From assembly GCF_002161285.1 (NCBI RefSeq), contig NZ_NFHH01000005.1, forward strand, positions 1-64,000: a stretch of 64,000 bases of DNA. The letters run 5' to 3'. This stretch comes from Blautia sp. An81. Lineage in GTDB: Bacteria; Bacillota; Clostridia; Lachnospirales; Lachnospiraceae. The notes under the pieces are model-generated. The model had not been told where the DNA came from. It was given only the letters and a program-made list of their open reading frames with translations, and ran no database searches. This document shows positions 49,688-58,704 of the stretch, one piece after another. Position 1 is the first letter of the stretch, and the number at the start of each line of letters is the position of its first letter. Both the position numbers and the translations under genes were made by a program.

Positions 49688-50360
49688 ATCAGGAACTCCT
49701 TTTAACTTATAGAATCAATACAAGTGCAATCCCTTTTTTATTCTTTCTTACTTAAACCAAGATAGGCAGGCCCGCTTTAACTCCCCCTCTCCTCCGTCTT
49801 GAGGGGACAGTCCGAAGGACTTTTCTATAGAATAAAAAAACGCAGGCAATCTGCATTTCGGCACATTACTTGCGTGATCCTTCCACATTCTTCTCATTCT
49901 TCTGAAAGTTCCCTTTTCAGGAACTTACCGTCAAAAAAATATGGAACCCAAAAGTTCAGAGTCTATATAGCAAATATCTCACTTTTACTACTCTTATTGA
50001 CCGTTTCACAAGTTGATGTGCACCTTTCTCATGCACTGGTTGTAAAGTTACCAACTTATAAAATTTGAGCTTCTAACTCAATCAATAATGCAGCCCTTGC
50101 TGCTGTCGGCAGTTGACCCGGCTGTCCGTATGGCCTTAACCCAAAGGGTGGTCAAAAAATATTTGCATGGAACCTCTGTCGAACTTTGTATCCCATAGCA
50201 CTTCTACTATAAATGATTTTTCTTTCTTTGTCAATTCCCAGTTATCAAAACTCTCCTCTTTTTCTGCATGGTCAAAAACCCCGCATCTCCAGCAGAACTG
50301 CATCACCGGATATACGGGGTTTTAAGGTTTTCAGAAACTTTTTTCCTTCTGTTTCAGGGG
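49688..50360. other. 673-bp spacer upstream of speD with structured, gene-free DNA
   Basis: No convincing gene on either strand. On the minus strand short open stretches (ending LPTAARAALLIELEAQIL and LVKRSIRVVKVRYLLYRL) have the look of a decayed coding end, but I cannot name the source. A nested hairpin lies at 50010-50057. Near speD a 42-nt segment (49751-49793) resembles 41853-41895. The speD promoter and any leader should lie here; I could not fix them. Confidence 0.4.
50010..50057. repeat. nested inverted repeat in the speD upstream region
   Basis: AAGTTG (50010-50015) pairs with CAACTT (50052-50057); inside, GTGCA (50018-50022) pairs with TGCAC (50032-50036). It could be a subterminal hairpin of a decayed element or part of an untranslated RNA. 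Confidence 0.4.
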
Positions 50361-50984
50361 TTATGAATTTTTCATTACAACACTTTCTACTGTATCCGCC
50401 ACATGCTCGCAGGCATCTGCACATCTCTCCAGATAGATGTAAATCTCTCTCCAGACAATGATGTGAAGAGGATCGCTGCACTCTGTGTGGAGCTTTCTCA
50501 TACTCTTCATAAACAGCCGGTCTGAGGTTTCCTCCAGATCATTAATCTCAATGATCCGATTCTTCATCTCCTTAGAATGGCGGAAATCAGAAAAGGTTTT
50601 CAAAAGGTCCCGGACTTTCTCACAGCACTGGATCACTACGTCTGTCATCTCCAGAGCATCCGGCTCAATTTCCTGAACATTGCCCATATAAATCCGCATC
50701 AATACATCTTCCACCTGATCGGTCATCGTATCAATATTCTGGCTTAACTCTACAATATCCTCCCGCTCAATAGGAGGAATAAATTCCTTTGCCAGCCTGT
50801 CCAGCATTTCATGCTTTTTCCCATCTGCCCTGTGTTCAATTTCATGAATCTCTTCCAGATATTTTTCCAGCTCCTGGGGTTTGAAATCTCCCAGAACCTT
50901 CCGCAGAAGGCTGGCTGCCTGGCAGGATTCTTCTGCACACGCTATAAAATTATCGAAGTAATATGCATCCTGTTTTCTTGCCAT
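50361..50984 (-). CDS. DUF47/PhoU-like Pit accessory protein
   Basis: A 207-residue all-helical cytoplasmic protein. The pattern of a PhoU-like repeat is visible twice: EIHEIEHRADGKKHEMLDRLAKEF (in part) with IDTMTDQVEDVLMRIYM, then EINDLEETSDRLFMKSMRKL. The E/DxxxD metal-binding signatures of DUF47 proteins are present. These proteins accompany PitA-type transporters and modulate phosphate uptake. It starts 12 nt after the transporter gene, with GGAGG upstream. Confidence 0.9.
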   Translation of the reverse strand: MARKQDAYYFDNFIACAEESCQAASLLRKVLGDFKPQELEKYLEEIHEIEHRADGKKHEMLDRLAKEFIPPIEREDIVELSQNIDTMTDQVEDVLMRIYMGNVQEIEPDALEMTDVVIQCCEKVRDLLKTFSDFRHSKEMKNRIIEINDLEETSDRLFMKSMRKLHTECSDPLHIIVWREIYIYLERCADACEHVADTVESVVMKNS

Positions 50985-50995
50985 TTTTTATCCTC

Positions 50996-52048
50996 CTAAA
51001 AAATCATCATAAATATTTTTGCCATAATGAAACTGATCAGTCCGCAGCCCGGAAACGTAAAAATCCAGGTCAGCATCATATCCTTTACCACGCCGAAATT
51101 AATGGCAGACAGACGTTTCACTGCCCCAACGCCCATGATGGCGCTGGTCTTTGTATGGGTGGTAGACACCGGGATACCGGAAACGCTGGCCAGCAGCAAA
51201 CAGAAGGCTCCTGCCAGGTCCGCGGAAAATCCCTGGAATTTTTCCAGCTTTACCATGTCCATTCCCACTGACTTGATGATCTTCTCACCGCCCACACTGG
51301 TTCCTACACCCATAACAATGGAGCAGAGCATCATCAGCCACACTGGGATCACCATTCCCTCTACACTGTTCTGTCCATTGCAGAAAGCCATGCCCAGGAA
51401 TAAAACGCCGATAAACTTCTGTCCGTCCTGAGCTCCATGCATGAAACTCATAAAAGCAGCTCCGAAAATCTGTCCGTTTCGGAAAAAGGTATTTGTCCTT
51501 CTCCGGTCCATCCTTCCGCAGATAATGGTGATTCCCTTACAGATAACCCAACCCACGAAAAATCCCAGAGCCAGGCTCAGTACCAGACCATAAAGCACCT
51601 TTACCCATTCATTAAAATTGATGCCTCCGATGCCGCCCTGGACAGCAATGGCTGCTCCTGAAAGACCTGCGATCAGGCTGTGGCTTTCACTTGTAGGAAT
51701 CCCGAATATAGAAGCCGCCACACTGTACACCACAATAGAAAATAATGCAGCACACAAAGCTACCAGAGCCTGGTCAGTCCTGCCTCCGAAATCAACCATA
51801 TTGCTGATGGTAGAAGCCACAGAACTGTTGATGTGTGTCATGACCAGAACGCCCAGAAAGTTAAACACCGCACTCATCCAGATGGCGTGGCGTACATTCA
51901 TACTGCGAGTACCGATACAAGTGGCAATGGCATTTGGCGCATCTGTCCATCCATTTACAAAGATAACTCCCAGAGTCAAGGCTACAGTAACAAGCATCAC
52001 CGGATTCGAAATAACTGCCTGGCAAAAATAAGAAAATGATAAATCCAT
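50996..52048 (-). CDS. pit: inorganic phosphate transporter, Pit family
   Basis: Membrane transporter of 350 residues importing metal-phosphate with protons. The two PHO4 signature repeats are visible: FVNGWTDAPNAIATCIGTRSM near residue 31-50 (split here) and FMHGAQDGQKFIG near 210, each with the GxxDxxNA/Q-like core. About ten helices are predicted. ATG 52048 is chosen because GGAGAGG lies 8 nt upstream; the frame extends 35 codons further without a site. It pairs with the DUF47 gene behind it. Confidence 0.93.
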   Translation of the reverse strand: MDLSFSYFCQAVISNPVMLVTVALTLGVIFVNGWTDAPNAIATCIGTRSMNVRHAIWMSAVFNFLGVLVMTHINSSVASTISNMVDFGGRTDQALVALCAALFSIVVYSVAASIFGIPTSESHSLIAGLSGAAIAVQGGIGGINFNEWVKVLYGLVLSLALGFFVGWVICKGITIICGRMDRRRTNTFFRNGQIFGAAFMSFMHGAQDGQKFIGVLFLGMAFCNGQNSVEGMVIPVWLMMLCSIVMGVGTSVGGEKIIKSVGMDMVKLEKFQGFSADLAGAFCLLLASVSGIPVSTTHTKTSAIMGVGAVKRLSAINFGVVKDMMLTWIFTFPGCGLISFIMAKIFMMIF

Positions 52049-52250
52049 ATATGCCTCTCCTTCTTCTTTTGTCTTATATTTTTCTTTTTTCCAGCAAAAA
52101 ATGACAGAGGGAAGACTAATCATGCATAGCCATAAAGGCTTAGGCATCCTCATACTTTCTTTTTTTGTCTTCCTCCTGTCATTATATTTTACACAGATTT
52201 AATCCAAATATAACATTCAATCTTTTCATTGTCAACAGGACACATTATAC

Positions 52251-52305
52251 AAAAAACCTGTTCCGTTTTCCCCCATCTTAGACGGTTTTCACGGAACAGG
52301 TTTTT
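52251..52305. terminator. bidirectional terminator between pit and degV regions
   Basis: ACCTGTTCCGT and ACGGAACAGGT form a perfect 11-bp stem with a loop of about 24 nt, flanked by AAAAAA and TTTTT. It would serve the degV-like gene, which ends at 52326 on the minus strand. Confidence 0.8.
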
Positions 52306-52325
52306 CTTGAATTTTTTCTTGAATA

Positions 52326-53165
52326 TCAGATAACTACGATAACGCCGCCGTCATTGGCATACATAGTGCTGACCCCTGCAGTATCCAGAAGCACTACATC
52401 TTTTACAGGAATCCTCTTTAATATGGCGTCTTTCACGATTTCTGCCCTGGCCGGACAATTGCAGTGGGTAATGCCCAATACTTTATTCTTGCTGTCCACA
52501 GCTCCCTTAGCCACGTAGTCTACCATCTTCACCAGGGCTTTGTTGATTCCTCTGGCCTGGTCAAGCTGGTCAATGGTTCCTTCAGGAGTAGAGCCCATTA
52601 CTGGTTTGATCTTCAGGGCGCTGGCAACAAAAGCTTTTAAATTGCTGAGCCTTCCGTTCTTTCTCAGGGTCTCCAGATTTTCCAGAACAAAATAGGTGTT
52701 CTGAGACTCTATATATTTATTTACGGTCTCCACAGTTTCCTCAAACTCCATGCCTGCCTGCTCACATTCTTCAATCTTCAAAGCGATTAAAGTCTCTCCT
52801 ACAGAAGCTGAACAGGAATCGAATACATGAATTTTTTTCTCCGGTTTATTCTCCAGGAGCAGGTTTCTTCCCAGTACAGCGCTGTTGTAAGAACCGCTGA
52901 GATTAGAGGAAAGAGTCACTGCATAAACATGTTCTGCATCACAGTCAAAGGCATCCATATATTTTTCCGGGGATGGACAGGAAGACTTTGGACAGTTGGG
53001 GCTGTCTGCAATCTTTTTCAGGAAATATGCCTGGTCAAAAGTTTCATCATCCACAATGTCCTCTCCGTCTACTGTCAGTGTAAGGGGAGCGCTTTCAATG
53101 TGCTCATCTGTTTTCCATCTCTCTAAAAGCTCTCCGCAGCTATCTATAATAATTTTATAACTCAT
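52326..53165 (-). CDS. DegV family fatty-acid-binding protein
   Basis: A 279-residue cytoplasmic protein of the DegV family. It starts MSYKIIIDSCGELLERW (the usual D-S motif of the fatty-acid pocket), has SSCPSPEKYMDAFD near residue 60, LSSNLSGSYNSAVLGRN near 85, and ends with GVSTMYANDGGVIVV, the family's closing segment. Relatives (FakB) present fatty acids to FakA kinase. No fakA is seen in the window. It is transcribed alone. Confidence 0.9.
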   Translation of the reverse strand: MSYKIIIDSCGELLERWKTDEHIESAPLTLTVDGEDIVDDETFDQAYFLKKIADSPNCPKSSCPSPEKYMDAFDCDAEHVYAVTLSSNLSGSYNSAVLGRNLLLENKPEKKIHVFDSCSASVGETLIALKIEECEQAGMEFEETVETVNKYIESQNTYFVLENLETLRKNGRLSNLKAFVASALKIKPVMGSTPEGTIDQLDQARGINKALVKMVDYVAKGAVDSKNKVLGITHCNCPARAEIVKDAILKRIPVKDVVLLDTAGVSTMYANDGGVIVVI

Positions 53166-53293
53166 TTTTCACAACCTCTTTATGTAGTTTTTAATACCAT
53201 GTCTTATGATAACACACCTGATTCTATTTGAAAAGGTTTTTTCCGGGAAAACTCTAGGATTTTTTTCTCTTTTCGTTTATACTGTTATTGGTT

Positions 53294-53324
53294 CTGTTCA
53301 AAAAGGCTGTTCCTCTTTGAACAG
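53294..53324. other. hairpin in the DegV/DUF5721 divergent spacer
   Basis: CTGTTCAAA (53294-53302) and TTTGAACAG (53316-53324) are perfect 9-nt complementary arms around a 13-nt loop, 36 nt before the DUF5721 start. It may be an operator or an mRNA leader stem; there is no T-run to make it a clear terminator. Confidence 0.5.
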
Positions 53325-53359
53325 TTCCAGAACTTATCAGAAATGAGGCCTGTATTTAA

Positions 53360-53863
53360 ATGATTGCTGTAAAAATTCAGGATATTAAAGATTTCATGTC
53401 AAAGCTTTTGATCGGTAATGCCTTTGACTCCTTCTGGCTCAGCGAAGCATCTATTACCACTTCTGTGACTTACTCCATTGAAGGAAATCTCCATGAAGAG
53501 TTCTTTGACACAGAAGAGAACCAGCAGCTTCAGGAAGAACGGCGGAATTACGCTTTATGGAAAGATATCAAGCCTTTCTGCTTTTCTATAATAAGGGGAA
53601 AAAAGACTCCTCTTCATTTTAAGATCATATTCCGTCTTTCCAGCAAAAATACAGAAAAGCTGCTTCAGGGAAGCGGGCTTTCTTACACAACTGAAGAAAT
53701 TTTTGGTCTGTTTTTAAATTTTCAGTATGACGGAGCCCATCTTACCTGTACCACAGGTACTTCTCTGAAGACCTTTACTCTGGACAAGTCCCTGGACCAC
53801 GCCTGGGACGAGCTTGTCCTGAAATATTTTAAACAACAGCAGATTCTCTGGGAATCTGTATAG
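53360..53863 (+). CDS. DUF5721 family protein
   Basis: A 167-residue cytoplasmic protein that matches, by its opening (MIAVKIQDIKDFMSKLLIGN) and the DSFWLSEASITTSVTYSIEGN and KDIKPFCFSIIRGKKTP segments, the DUF5721 family of Lachnospiraceae. No function is known. It precedes nudC by 18 nt on the same strand, which is a recurring arrangement in this family, so a link to nudC is possible but not shown. Confidence 0.7.
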   Translation: MIAVKIQDIKDFMSKLLIGNAFDSFWLSEASITTSVTYSIEGNLHEEFFDTEENQQLQEERRNYALWKDIKPFCFSIIRGKKTPLHFKIIFRLSSKNTEKLLQGSGLSYTTEEIFGLFLNFQYDGAHLTCTTGTSLKTFTLDKSLDHAWDELVLKYFKQQQILWESV

Positions 53864-53881
53864 AAAACGGAGGTTATATCT

Positions 53882-54718
53882 ATGATCCAGGATCTTGGCA
53901 GTCACTGCTATCATAACGAATACCGTCCGGTGCCTCCAAAGGGCGGGGACTGTATTCTTTTCTTTCAGGAGCGGAAAGTACTGGTAAAAATCACAGAAGA
54001 TACTTTTTCCTTTCCTGATTTCCAGTATACTGGGGAATATTATCCCCGGATTTATAAATCTTATACCTATCTATTCTCCATTGATGGAAGGAATTATTAT
54101 CTTACCCAAGAAGAATCTTTAGAAGCCCTTCCTGGTTATACTATGGAGGACATTATCATCTTCCGGAATCTGGGACCCCAGGTAAACGGCTTCGCCCTGA
54201 TTACCGGTTATCAGCTTTACAACTGGTACTCCACCAGAAAATTCTGCGGAAAATGCGGACATTCTCTGATCCACGACACTAGAGAAAGGATGATGTACTG
54301 TCCTCACTGCAAAAACACCGAGTATCCCAAAATTTCTCCTGCTGTAATCGTAGCTGTGCGGAACGGAAACCGGCTTCTCATGTCTAAATATGCAGGAGGA
54401 ACTGCCCGGCGCTACGCTCTTATCGCAGGTTTTGCAGAAATCGGGGAAACTTTAGAAGAAACGGTAAAGAGGGAAGTTATGGAGGAAGTGGGACTAAAGG
54501 TCAAAAATATCCGCTATTATAAAAGCCAGCCCTGGTCTCTGTCCAGCAGTCTCCTGATGGGATTCTACTGCGACCTGGACGGCAGCGACCACATCACTCT
54601 GGAGGAAGACGAGCTGTCTGAAGCAGAGTGGTTTGAAAGAGAGGATATTCCCTATGACGAATATGATGTGAGCCTGACACGGGAGATGATGATCCAGTTT
54701 AAGAAAGGGCTGGATTGA
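53882..54718 (+). CDS. nudC: NAD(+) diphosphatase (NudC-type Nudix hydrolase)
   Basis: A 278-residue Nudix enzyme that cleaves NAD(H) to NMN(H) and AMP and, in other bacteria, removes NAD caps from RNA. It has an N-terminal domain (1-115), a zinc ribbon (CGKCGHSL and CPHCKNTEYP near residues 121-150), and the Nudix box GFAEIGETLEETVKREVMEE near 182-201, with the downstream SQPWSLSSSLLMGFY motif characteristic of NudC. CGGAGG lies before the ATG. Confidence 0.92.
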   Translation: MIQDLGSHCYHNEYRPVPPKGGDCILFFQERKVLVKITEDTFSFPDFQYTGEYYPRIYKSYTYLFSIDGRNYYLTQEESLEALPGYTMEDIIIFRNLGPQVNGFALITGYQLYNWYSTRKFCGKCGHSLIHDTRERMMYCPHCKNTEYPKISPAVIVAVRNGNRLLMSKYAGGTARRYALIAGFAEIGETLEETVKREVMEEVGLKVKNIRYYKSQPWSLSSSLLMGFYCDLDGSDHITLEEDELSEAEWFEREDIPYDEYDVSLTREMMIQFKKGLD

Positions 54719-54742
54719 TCTTAGCCAAATGGAGGAATTGCT

Positions 54743-55566
54743 ATGCAGTACGATATTATCATTATAGGAGCCGGGCCAGGAGGAATCTATTCTGCCTATG
54801 AGCTCACAAAAGAACAACGGAATCTGTCTGCCGGCAGCTCTCCATCCCCACCCTTTCCAACCGGGTAGATCTGGGAGTCCGGGTAGAACTTCCGGCAGTA
54901 ATCTTCTCTCATCTCACCGATGAGCTCTACGAAAGCAAGATTGTATACAGAACGGAAAAGTTTGAGGACAATGTCCGTACCTTCTGTATGAATCCCTATG
55001 GCATTGTAGTAAACGAAAATACTAACGGCATTATTACAGCCAACGGCCACAGTTATGAAGATGTCAATATGCGGACGGAAAACACTAACTTTGCCTTGCT
55101 GGTTTCCAAGCACTTTTCTGAGCCTTTCCGTGACAGCAACGGCTATGGAGAGAGTATTGCCCGGTTGTCCAACATGCTGGGAGGAGGAGTTATTGTCCAG
55201 CGCTTCGGAGATCTGATGCGAGGCCGGCGCAGTACTGCCCGCCGTATTGATGAAGGACTGGTGCGTCCTACCCTCAAAGCCACACCTGGAGACCTAAGCC
55301 TGGTACTGCCTAAACGAATTCTGGACGGTATCATCGAAATGATCCAGGCTCTGGATAAAATTGCTCCCGGCACTGCCAATGACGATACGCTCCTCTACGG
55401 CGTAGAAGTGAAATTTTATAATATGGAAGTCAAGATTGGTGAAAACCTGGAAAGTCCTTATAAAGGCCTTTATATCATTGGAGACGGCAGCGGCGTTACC
55501 CATTCCCTTTCCCACGCTTCTGCCTCAGGAGTCTATGTAGCCAGACATATATTAGAACATTTATAA
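54743..55566 (+). pseudogene. NAD(P)/FAD-dependent oxidoreductase, internal deletion
   Basis: The gene starts properly (ATG 54743, GGAGG upstream) with MQYDIIIIGAGPGGIYSAYE, an FAD-binding Rossmann motif. After about 25 codons the frame breaks off into a TAG at 54866. From about 54827 a different frame reads QLSIPTLSNRVDLGVRVELP and continues to the stop at 55566 with good family sequence (NMLGGGVIVQRFGDL, GLYIIGDGSGVTHSLSHASA). Full members have well over 450 residues; the part between the first strand and IPTLSNRVD, roughly 200 codons, is gone. The deletion also shifted the frame, so this is dead. Confidence 0.88.
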
Positions 55567-55588
55567 ATTTTTGCTTTCCAGATATAAG

Positions 55589-55636
55589 TACCCTCAGTGT
55601 ACAAGGGACCAAACGGCCCCTTGCACACTGAGGGTA
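55589..55636. repeat. palindromic hairpin, copy 2 of the dispersed element
   Basis: TACCCTCAGTGTACAAGGG pairs with CCCTTGCACACTGAGGGTA around ACCAAACGGC. The inner part, TACAAGGGACCAAACGGCCC, resembles the hairpin at 35482-35526, with the outer stem sequence unrelated but compensated to stay paired. Confidence 0.7.
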
Positions 55637-55658
55637 AACAGAAATTTCCACAAAAAAC

Positions 55659-55723
55659 GCTCTGAGATTCTTCTCCTACACGAAATTTTCGCGTTTAGAA
55701 AAACTCTCAGAGCATTCTTTTTC
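55659..55723. terminator. terminator for htpG
   Basis: GCTCTGAGA (55659-55667) pairs with TCTCAGAGC (55705-55713). On the minus strand it is followed by GTTTTTTG, 34-98 nt past the htpG stop; on the plus strand by ATTCTTTTTCTC, so it can work both ways. Confidence 0.8.
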
Positions 55724-55756
55724 TCTGTCAGGCATTTTATAGCCTGTTTTATGAAT

Positions 55757-57844
55757 TTATTGAGCCAGCTTCAGCATGATCTCATTGCTTCTGGCAACAA
55801 ATTTTGTCATTTCTTCAGGAGTGAGCTGTCTGTGGCTGAGCAGAGCCAGGTCATAGAGCTGCTCACAGAACATCTGGATATTCTCTCCATCCTTGTGCTC
55901 CAGTACATACTGTACCAGCTTGTTTTTGGCATTTAATACCAGTGTCTCCTGTCCGCCGAACATAGATGGGTCCATGCCATACATGTTGTACATTTTCATC
56001 ATTTCCTGCATACGGCGGCTTTCTTCGGAAATCGTCATCATAGAAGATACATTCTCATTTTTCAGATTTTCTACCTTTACTGTCAGGTTTTCCTTATTCA
56101 GGGCCTTCTTGAAGATTTCTGACAGTTCTTTGGTCTCCTCTTCCAGATTCTTTCCATCCTCTTCCTTTACCGCTTCAGATACATCGGCATCAATACGAAG
56201 GAATCTTACATTCTCCTTTGACTGCTCAACGTGAGAGATAAAAGGGGAGTCAATGTTGTGTTTCAGGATTACTGCATCCAGCCCCTGTTCCTTAAACATG
56301 TTAATATACTGGCTCTGCTGCACTTCATCTGTCACATAATAGATGTTTATCTTTTCAGGCTCTTTTTTAGCTTCTTCCACAGCTTCTTTCGCTGTCTCCT
56401 CTTTATTCTCTTCAGTTACCTGTTCCTGCTCTTCCTTTACCTCTTCTTCTGTTTTCTCAGGCGTATTTTCTTTGATGCAATCCTCCAGTGTAAGGTATTT
56501 TCCATCCAGGTTCTTATAGAGGATATAATCCATCATTCTCTCAGAGAATTTGCTGTCTTTAATGCAGCCAAACTTGATAAACGGGCTGATATCGTCCCAG
56601 TATTTCTCATAATTTTCTCTGTCAGTCTTGCACATTCCAGTAAGCTTATCTGCTACCTTCTTGCTGATATAGTCAGAAATCTTCTTCACAAATCCATCAT
56701 TCTGAAGCGCGCTTCTGGATACGTTCAAAGGCAGATCCGGACAGTCGATAACACCCTTTAACAGCATAAGGAACTCCGGGATCACCTCTTTAATATTATC
56801 AGCTATGAATACCTGGTTGTTATACAGTTTAATAGTTCCCTCAATAGATTCATACTCCATATTGATCTTCGGGAAATACAGAATACCCTTTAAGTTAAAA
56901 GGATAATCCATATTCAGATGGATCCAGAACAGAGGCTCTTTATAGTCCATAAAGACTTTCCGGTAAAACTCTTTGTATTCCTCTTCTGTACACTCATTGG
57001 GATGCTTCATCCACAGAGGATGGGTGTCGCTTAAAGAAACCGGGCGCTTGTTGATCTTCACCATATCTCTGGCAGGAGAAACTTCTACCGTCTCTTTTTC
57101 ACCTTTGTCATTCTCTTTTTCTTCTGTCTTGGCATCTTCGTGGATATGTTCTACAACCACGTCATCTTCTCTCAGTTCAGACTCTTCAATGGTCTCATAT
57201 TCCTGAGGGGCATTGGCTTTGGAAAGGAAGATTTCCACAGGCATGAAAGAACAGTATTTTTCAATGATTTCTCTCATTCTATACTCATTGGCAAACTCCA
57301 GGCTGTCCTCATTTAAGAACAGGGTAATCTCTGTACCTACCTGAGTACGGTTTCCTTCTCCCATTTCATATTCGGTGCCGCCGTCACATTCCCAGTGAAC
57401 AGGGGCAGCCCCTTCTTTATAAGAAAGAGTATCAATATGCACCTCATCAGCAACCATAAATGCAGAATAGAATCCCAGTCCAAAATGGCCGATGATCTGA
57501 TCGTCATTGGTCTTGTCTTTGTATTTTTCCAGAAACTCTGTAGCACCTGAGAAGGCGATCTGGGTAATATATTCTTCTACCTCATCAGCAGTCATACCAA
57601 GACCCGTATCAATAAACTTCAGAGTTTTCTCTTCCGGATTTACGATAACTTCGATTTTATTCTTATGACCTTCCGGGAAAGTATAGTCTCCCATAACCTC
57701 CAGTTTTTTCAGCTTTGTAATGGCGTCGCAGCCATTAGAAATCATCTCACGGACAAAAATGTCATGATCAGAATACAGCCATTTTTTAATGATTGGAAAA
57801 ATATTGTCACTATTAATTGATAAAGTACCACGCTTATTAGCCAT
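55757..57844 (-). CDS. htpG: molecular chaperone HtpG (Hsp90)
   Basis: Bacterial Hsp90 of 695 residues. The N-terminal ATPase domain has DIFVREMISNGCDAITKLKK near residue 22-41, FIDTGLGMTADEV near 80 and GHFGLGFYSAFMVADEV near 120; the middle domain has NVSRSALQNDGFVKKISDYI near 385; the C-terminal dimer domain follows an acidic Glu/Lys linker (about 470-510) that is longer than in E. coli HtpG. ATG 57844 has AAGGAGAT at good distance. Its promoter lies directly next to a perfect CIRCE operator, so it should be repressed by HrcA and induced by heat. Confidence 0.96.
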   Translation of the reverse strand: MANKRGTLSINSDNIFPIIKKWLYSDHDIFVREMISNGCDAITKLKKLEVMGDYTFPEGHKNKIEVIVNPEEKTLKFIDTGLGMTADEVEEYITQIAFSGATEFLEKYKDKTNDDQIIGHFGLGFYSAFMVADEVHIDTLSYKEGAAPVHWECDGGTEYEMGEGNRTQVGTEITLFLNEDSLEFANEYRMREIIEKYCSFMPVEIFLSKANAPQEYETIEESELREDDVVVEHIHEDAKTEEKENDKGEKETVEVSPARDMVKINKRPVSLSDTHPLWMKHPNECTEEEYKEFYRKVFMDYKEPLFWIHLNMDYPFNLKGILYFPKINMEYESIEGTIKLYNNQVFIADNIKEVIPEFLMLLKGVIDCPDLPLNVSRSALQNDGFVKKISDYISKKVADKLTGMCKTDRENYEKYWDDISPFIKFGCIKDSKFSERMMDYILYKNLDGKYLTLEDCIKENTPEKTEEEVKEEQEQVTEENKEETAKEAVEEAKKEPEKINIYYVTDEVQQSQYINMFKEQGLDAVILKHNIDSPFISHVEQSKENVRFLRIDADVSEAVKEEDGKNLEEETKELSEIFKKALNKENLTVKVENLKNENVSSMMTISEESRRMQEMMKMYNMYGMDPSMFGGQETLVLNAKNKLVQYVLEHKDGENIQMFCEQLYDLALLSHRQLTPEEMTKFVARSNEIMLKLAQ

Positions 57845-57909
57845 GATAAATCCATCTCCTTTTTCTTCTTTTAGCATTGGGACCTCTACACTTGCCCCGT
57901 CTAAAGAAC

Positions 57910-57938
57910 ATATTAATACCCAAAATCTGAAAAGTCAA
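57910..57938 (-). promoter_or_regulatory. promoter of htpG
   Basis: On the minus strand TTGACT (57933-57938), exactly 17 nt, TAATAT (57910-57915), 66 nt before the htpG start and 7 nt downstream of the CIRCE site. Confidence 0.85.
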
Positions 57939-57945
57939 GAAAAAA

Positions 57946-57972
57946 TTAGCACTCATTTTTCATGAGTGCTAA
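57946..57972. promoter_or_regulatory. CIRCE operator (HrcA binding site)
   Basis: TTAGCACTC, 9 nt, GAGTGCTAA: identical to the published CIRCE consensus in both arms and in spacer length. It lies just upstream of the -35 box of htpG and just after the end of the methyltransferase gene. HrcA normally controls groESL and dnaK; here the target is htpG. Confidence 0.95.
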
Positions 57973-57978
57973 TAATTC

Positions 57979-58626
57979 TTATTTCTTTTCTACTTTCTGT
58001 GCTACAATAAAGATATTCGGAGGATTCTGATGGAGGTTTACAATCTCCAGAATCAGAAAACCATGTTTCTGGATTTTCCGCATAAGGCCAATAGGCGTTT
58101 CAAAAGAAACATAGGGCATCAGGCCCAGCTTGCTTTTCCAGAATTTCTCCACGGCCACAGGAGAAAAGTTTCTCGCCAGACAGTCCGTAGCAGAGATAAA
58201 AATTCCTCCTGGTTTCAGAAGATCATGAATCCTTCTGAGAACTTCATCCTGATTCTTCATATAAAGCAGTACATTATAGGCTGTCACTGCATCATAACTC
58301 TCCGCTTTTTCTTTTAGTTCCATAAGGTCCTTTTTCACAAAATGGATATTGTTTTTTCCAGCTTTCCCGGCTTTTTCTTTAGCCTTGTCCATCATATCTT
58401 TTGATGTATCTATGGCTGTAATTTCCTTAACATAGCCGGCAAGAGGAATCGTAGCGTTTCCCGTACCGCAGCCAATCTCCAACACGATATCTTCCTTATC
58501 TAAAAAACGTGCCGAGCGCTTCACTGTTTTTTTATAAGCGCTTTTATATTCCGGGATCACCTGAGCATCATATACTTTTGAACGCCCGTTCCAAAATTTC
58601 TGGCTGTCCTGCCTGTTACTTTTCAT
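57979..58626 (-). CDS. class I SAM-dependent methyltransferase
   Basis: A 215-residue methyltransferase. Motif I is VLEIGCGTGNATIPLAG near residue 47-63, followed by ITAIDTSKDMMDKAKEKA (motif II) and a YDAVTAYNVLLYMKN motif near 113. The closing LKPGGIFISATDCL strand is typical. It resembles UbiE-like and small-molecule methyltransferases; the acceptor is unknown. The gene ends 7 nt before the CIRCE site and is not expected to share the htpG promoter. Confidence 0.85.
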   Translation of the reverse strand: MKSNRQDSQKFWNGRSKVYDAQVIPEYKSAYKKTVKRSARFLDKEDIVLEIGCGTGNATIPLAGYVKEITAIDTSKDMMDKAKEKAGKAGKNNIHFVKKDLMELKEKAESYDAVTAYNVLLYMKNQDEVLRRIHDLLKPGGIFISATDCLARNFSPVAVEKFWKSKLGLMPYVSFETPIGLMRKIQKHGFLILEIVNLHQNPPNIFIVAQKVEKK

Positions 58627-58704
58627 GGTCTCACTCCTGTTCCTGGTTTATCATTATTTCGTCTGTACCTATCTTGACCACTTCTTATTTCTGCTTTCCG
58701 CAGC

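Noticed and set aside
49688-50360. Intact IS200/IS605-type element
   Set aside because: No transposase frame is present; only short open tails and hairpins were seen.
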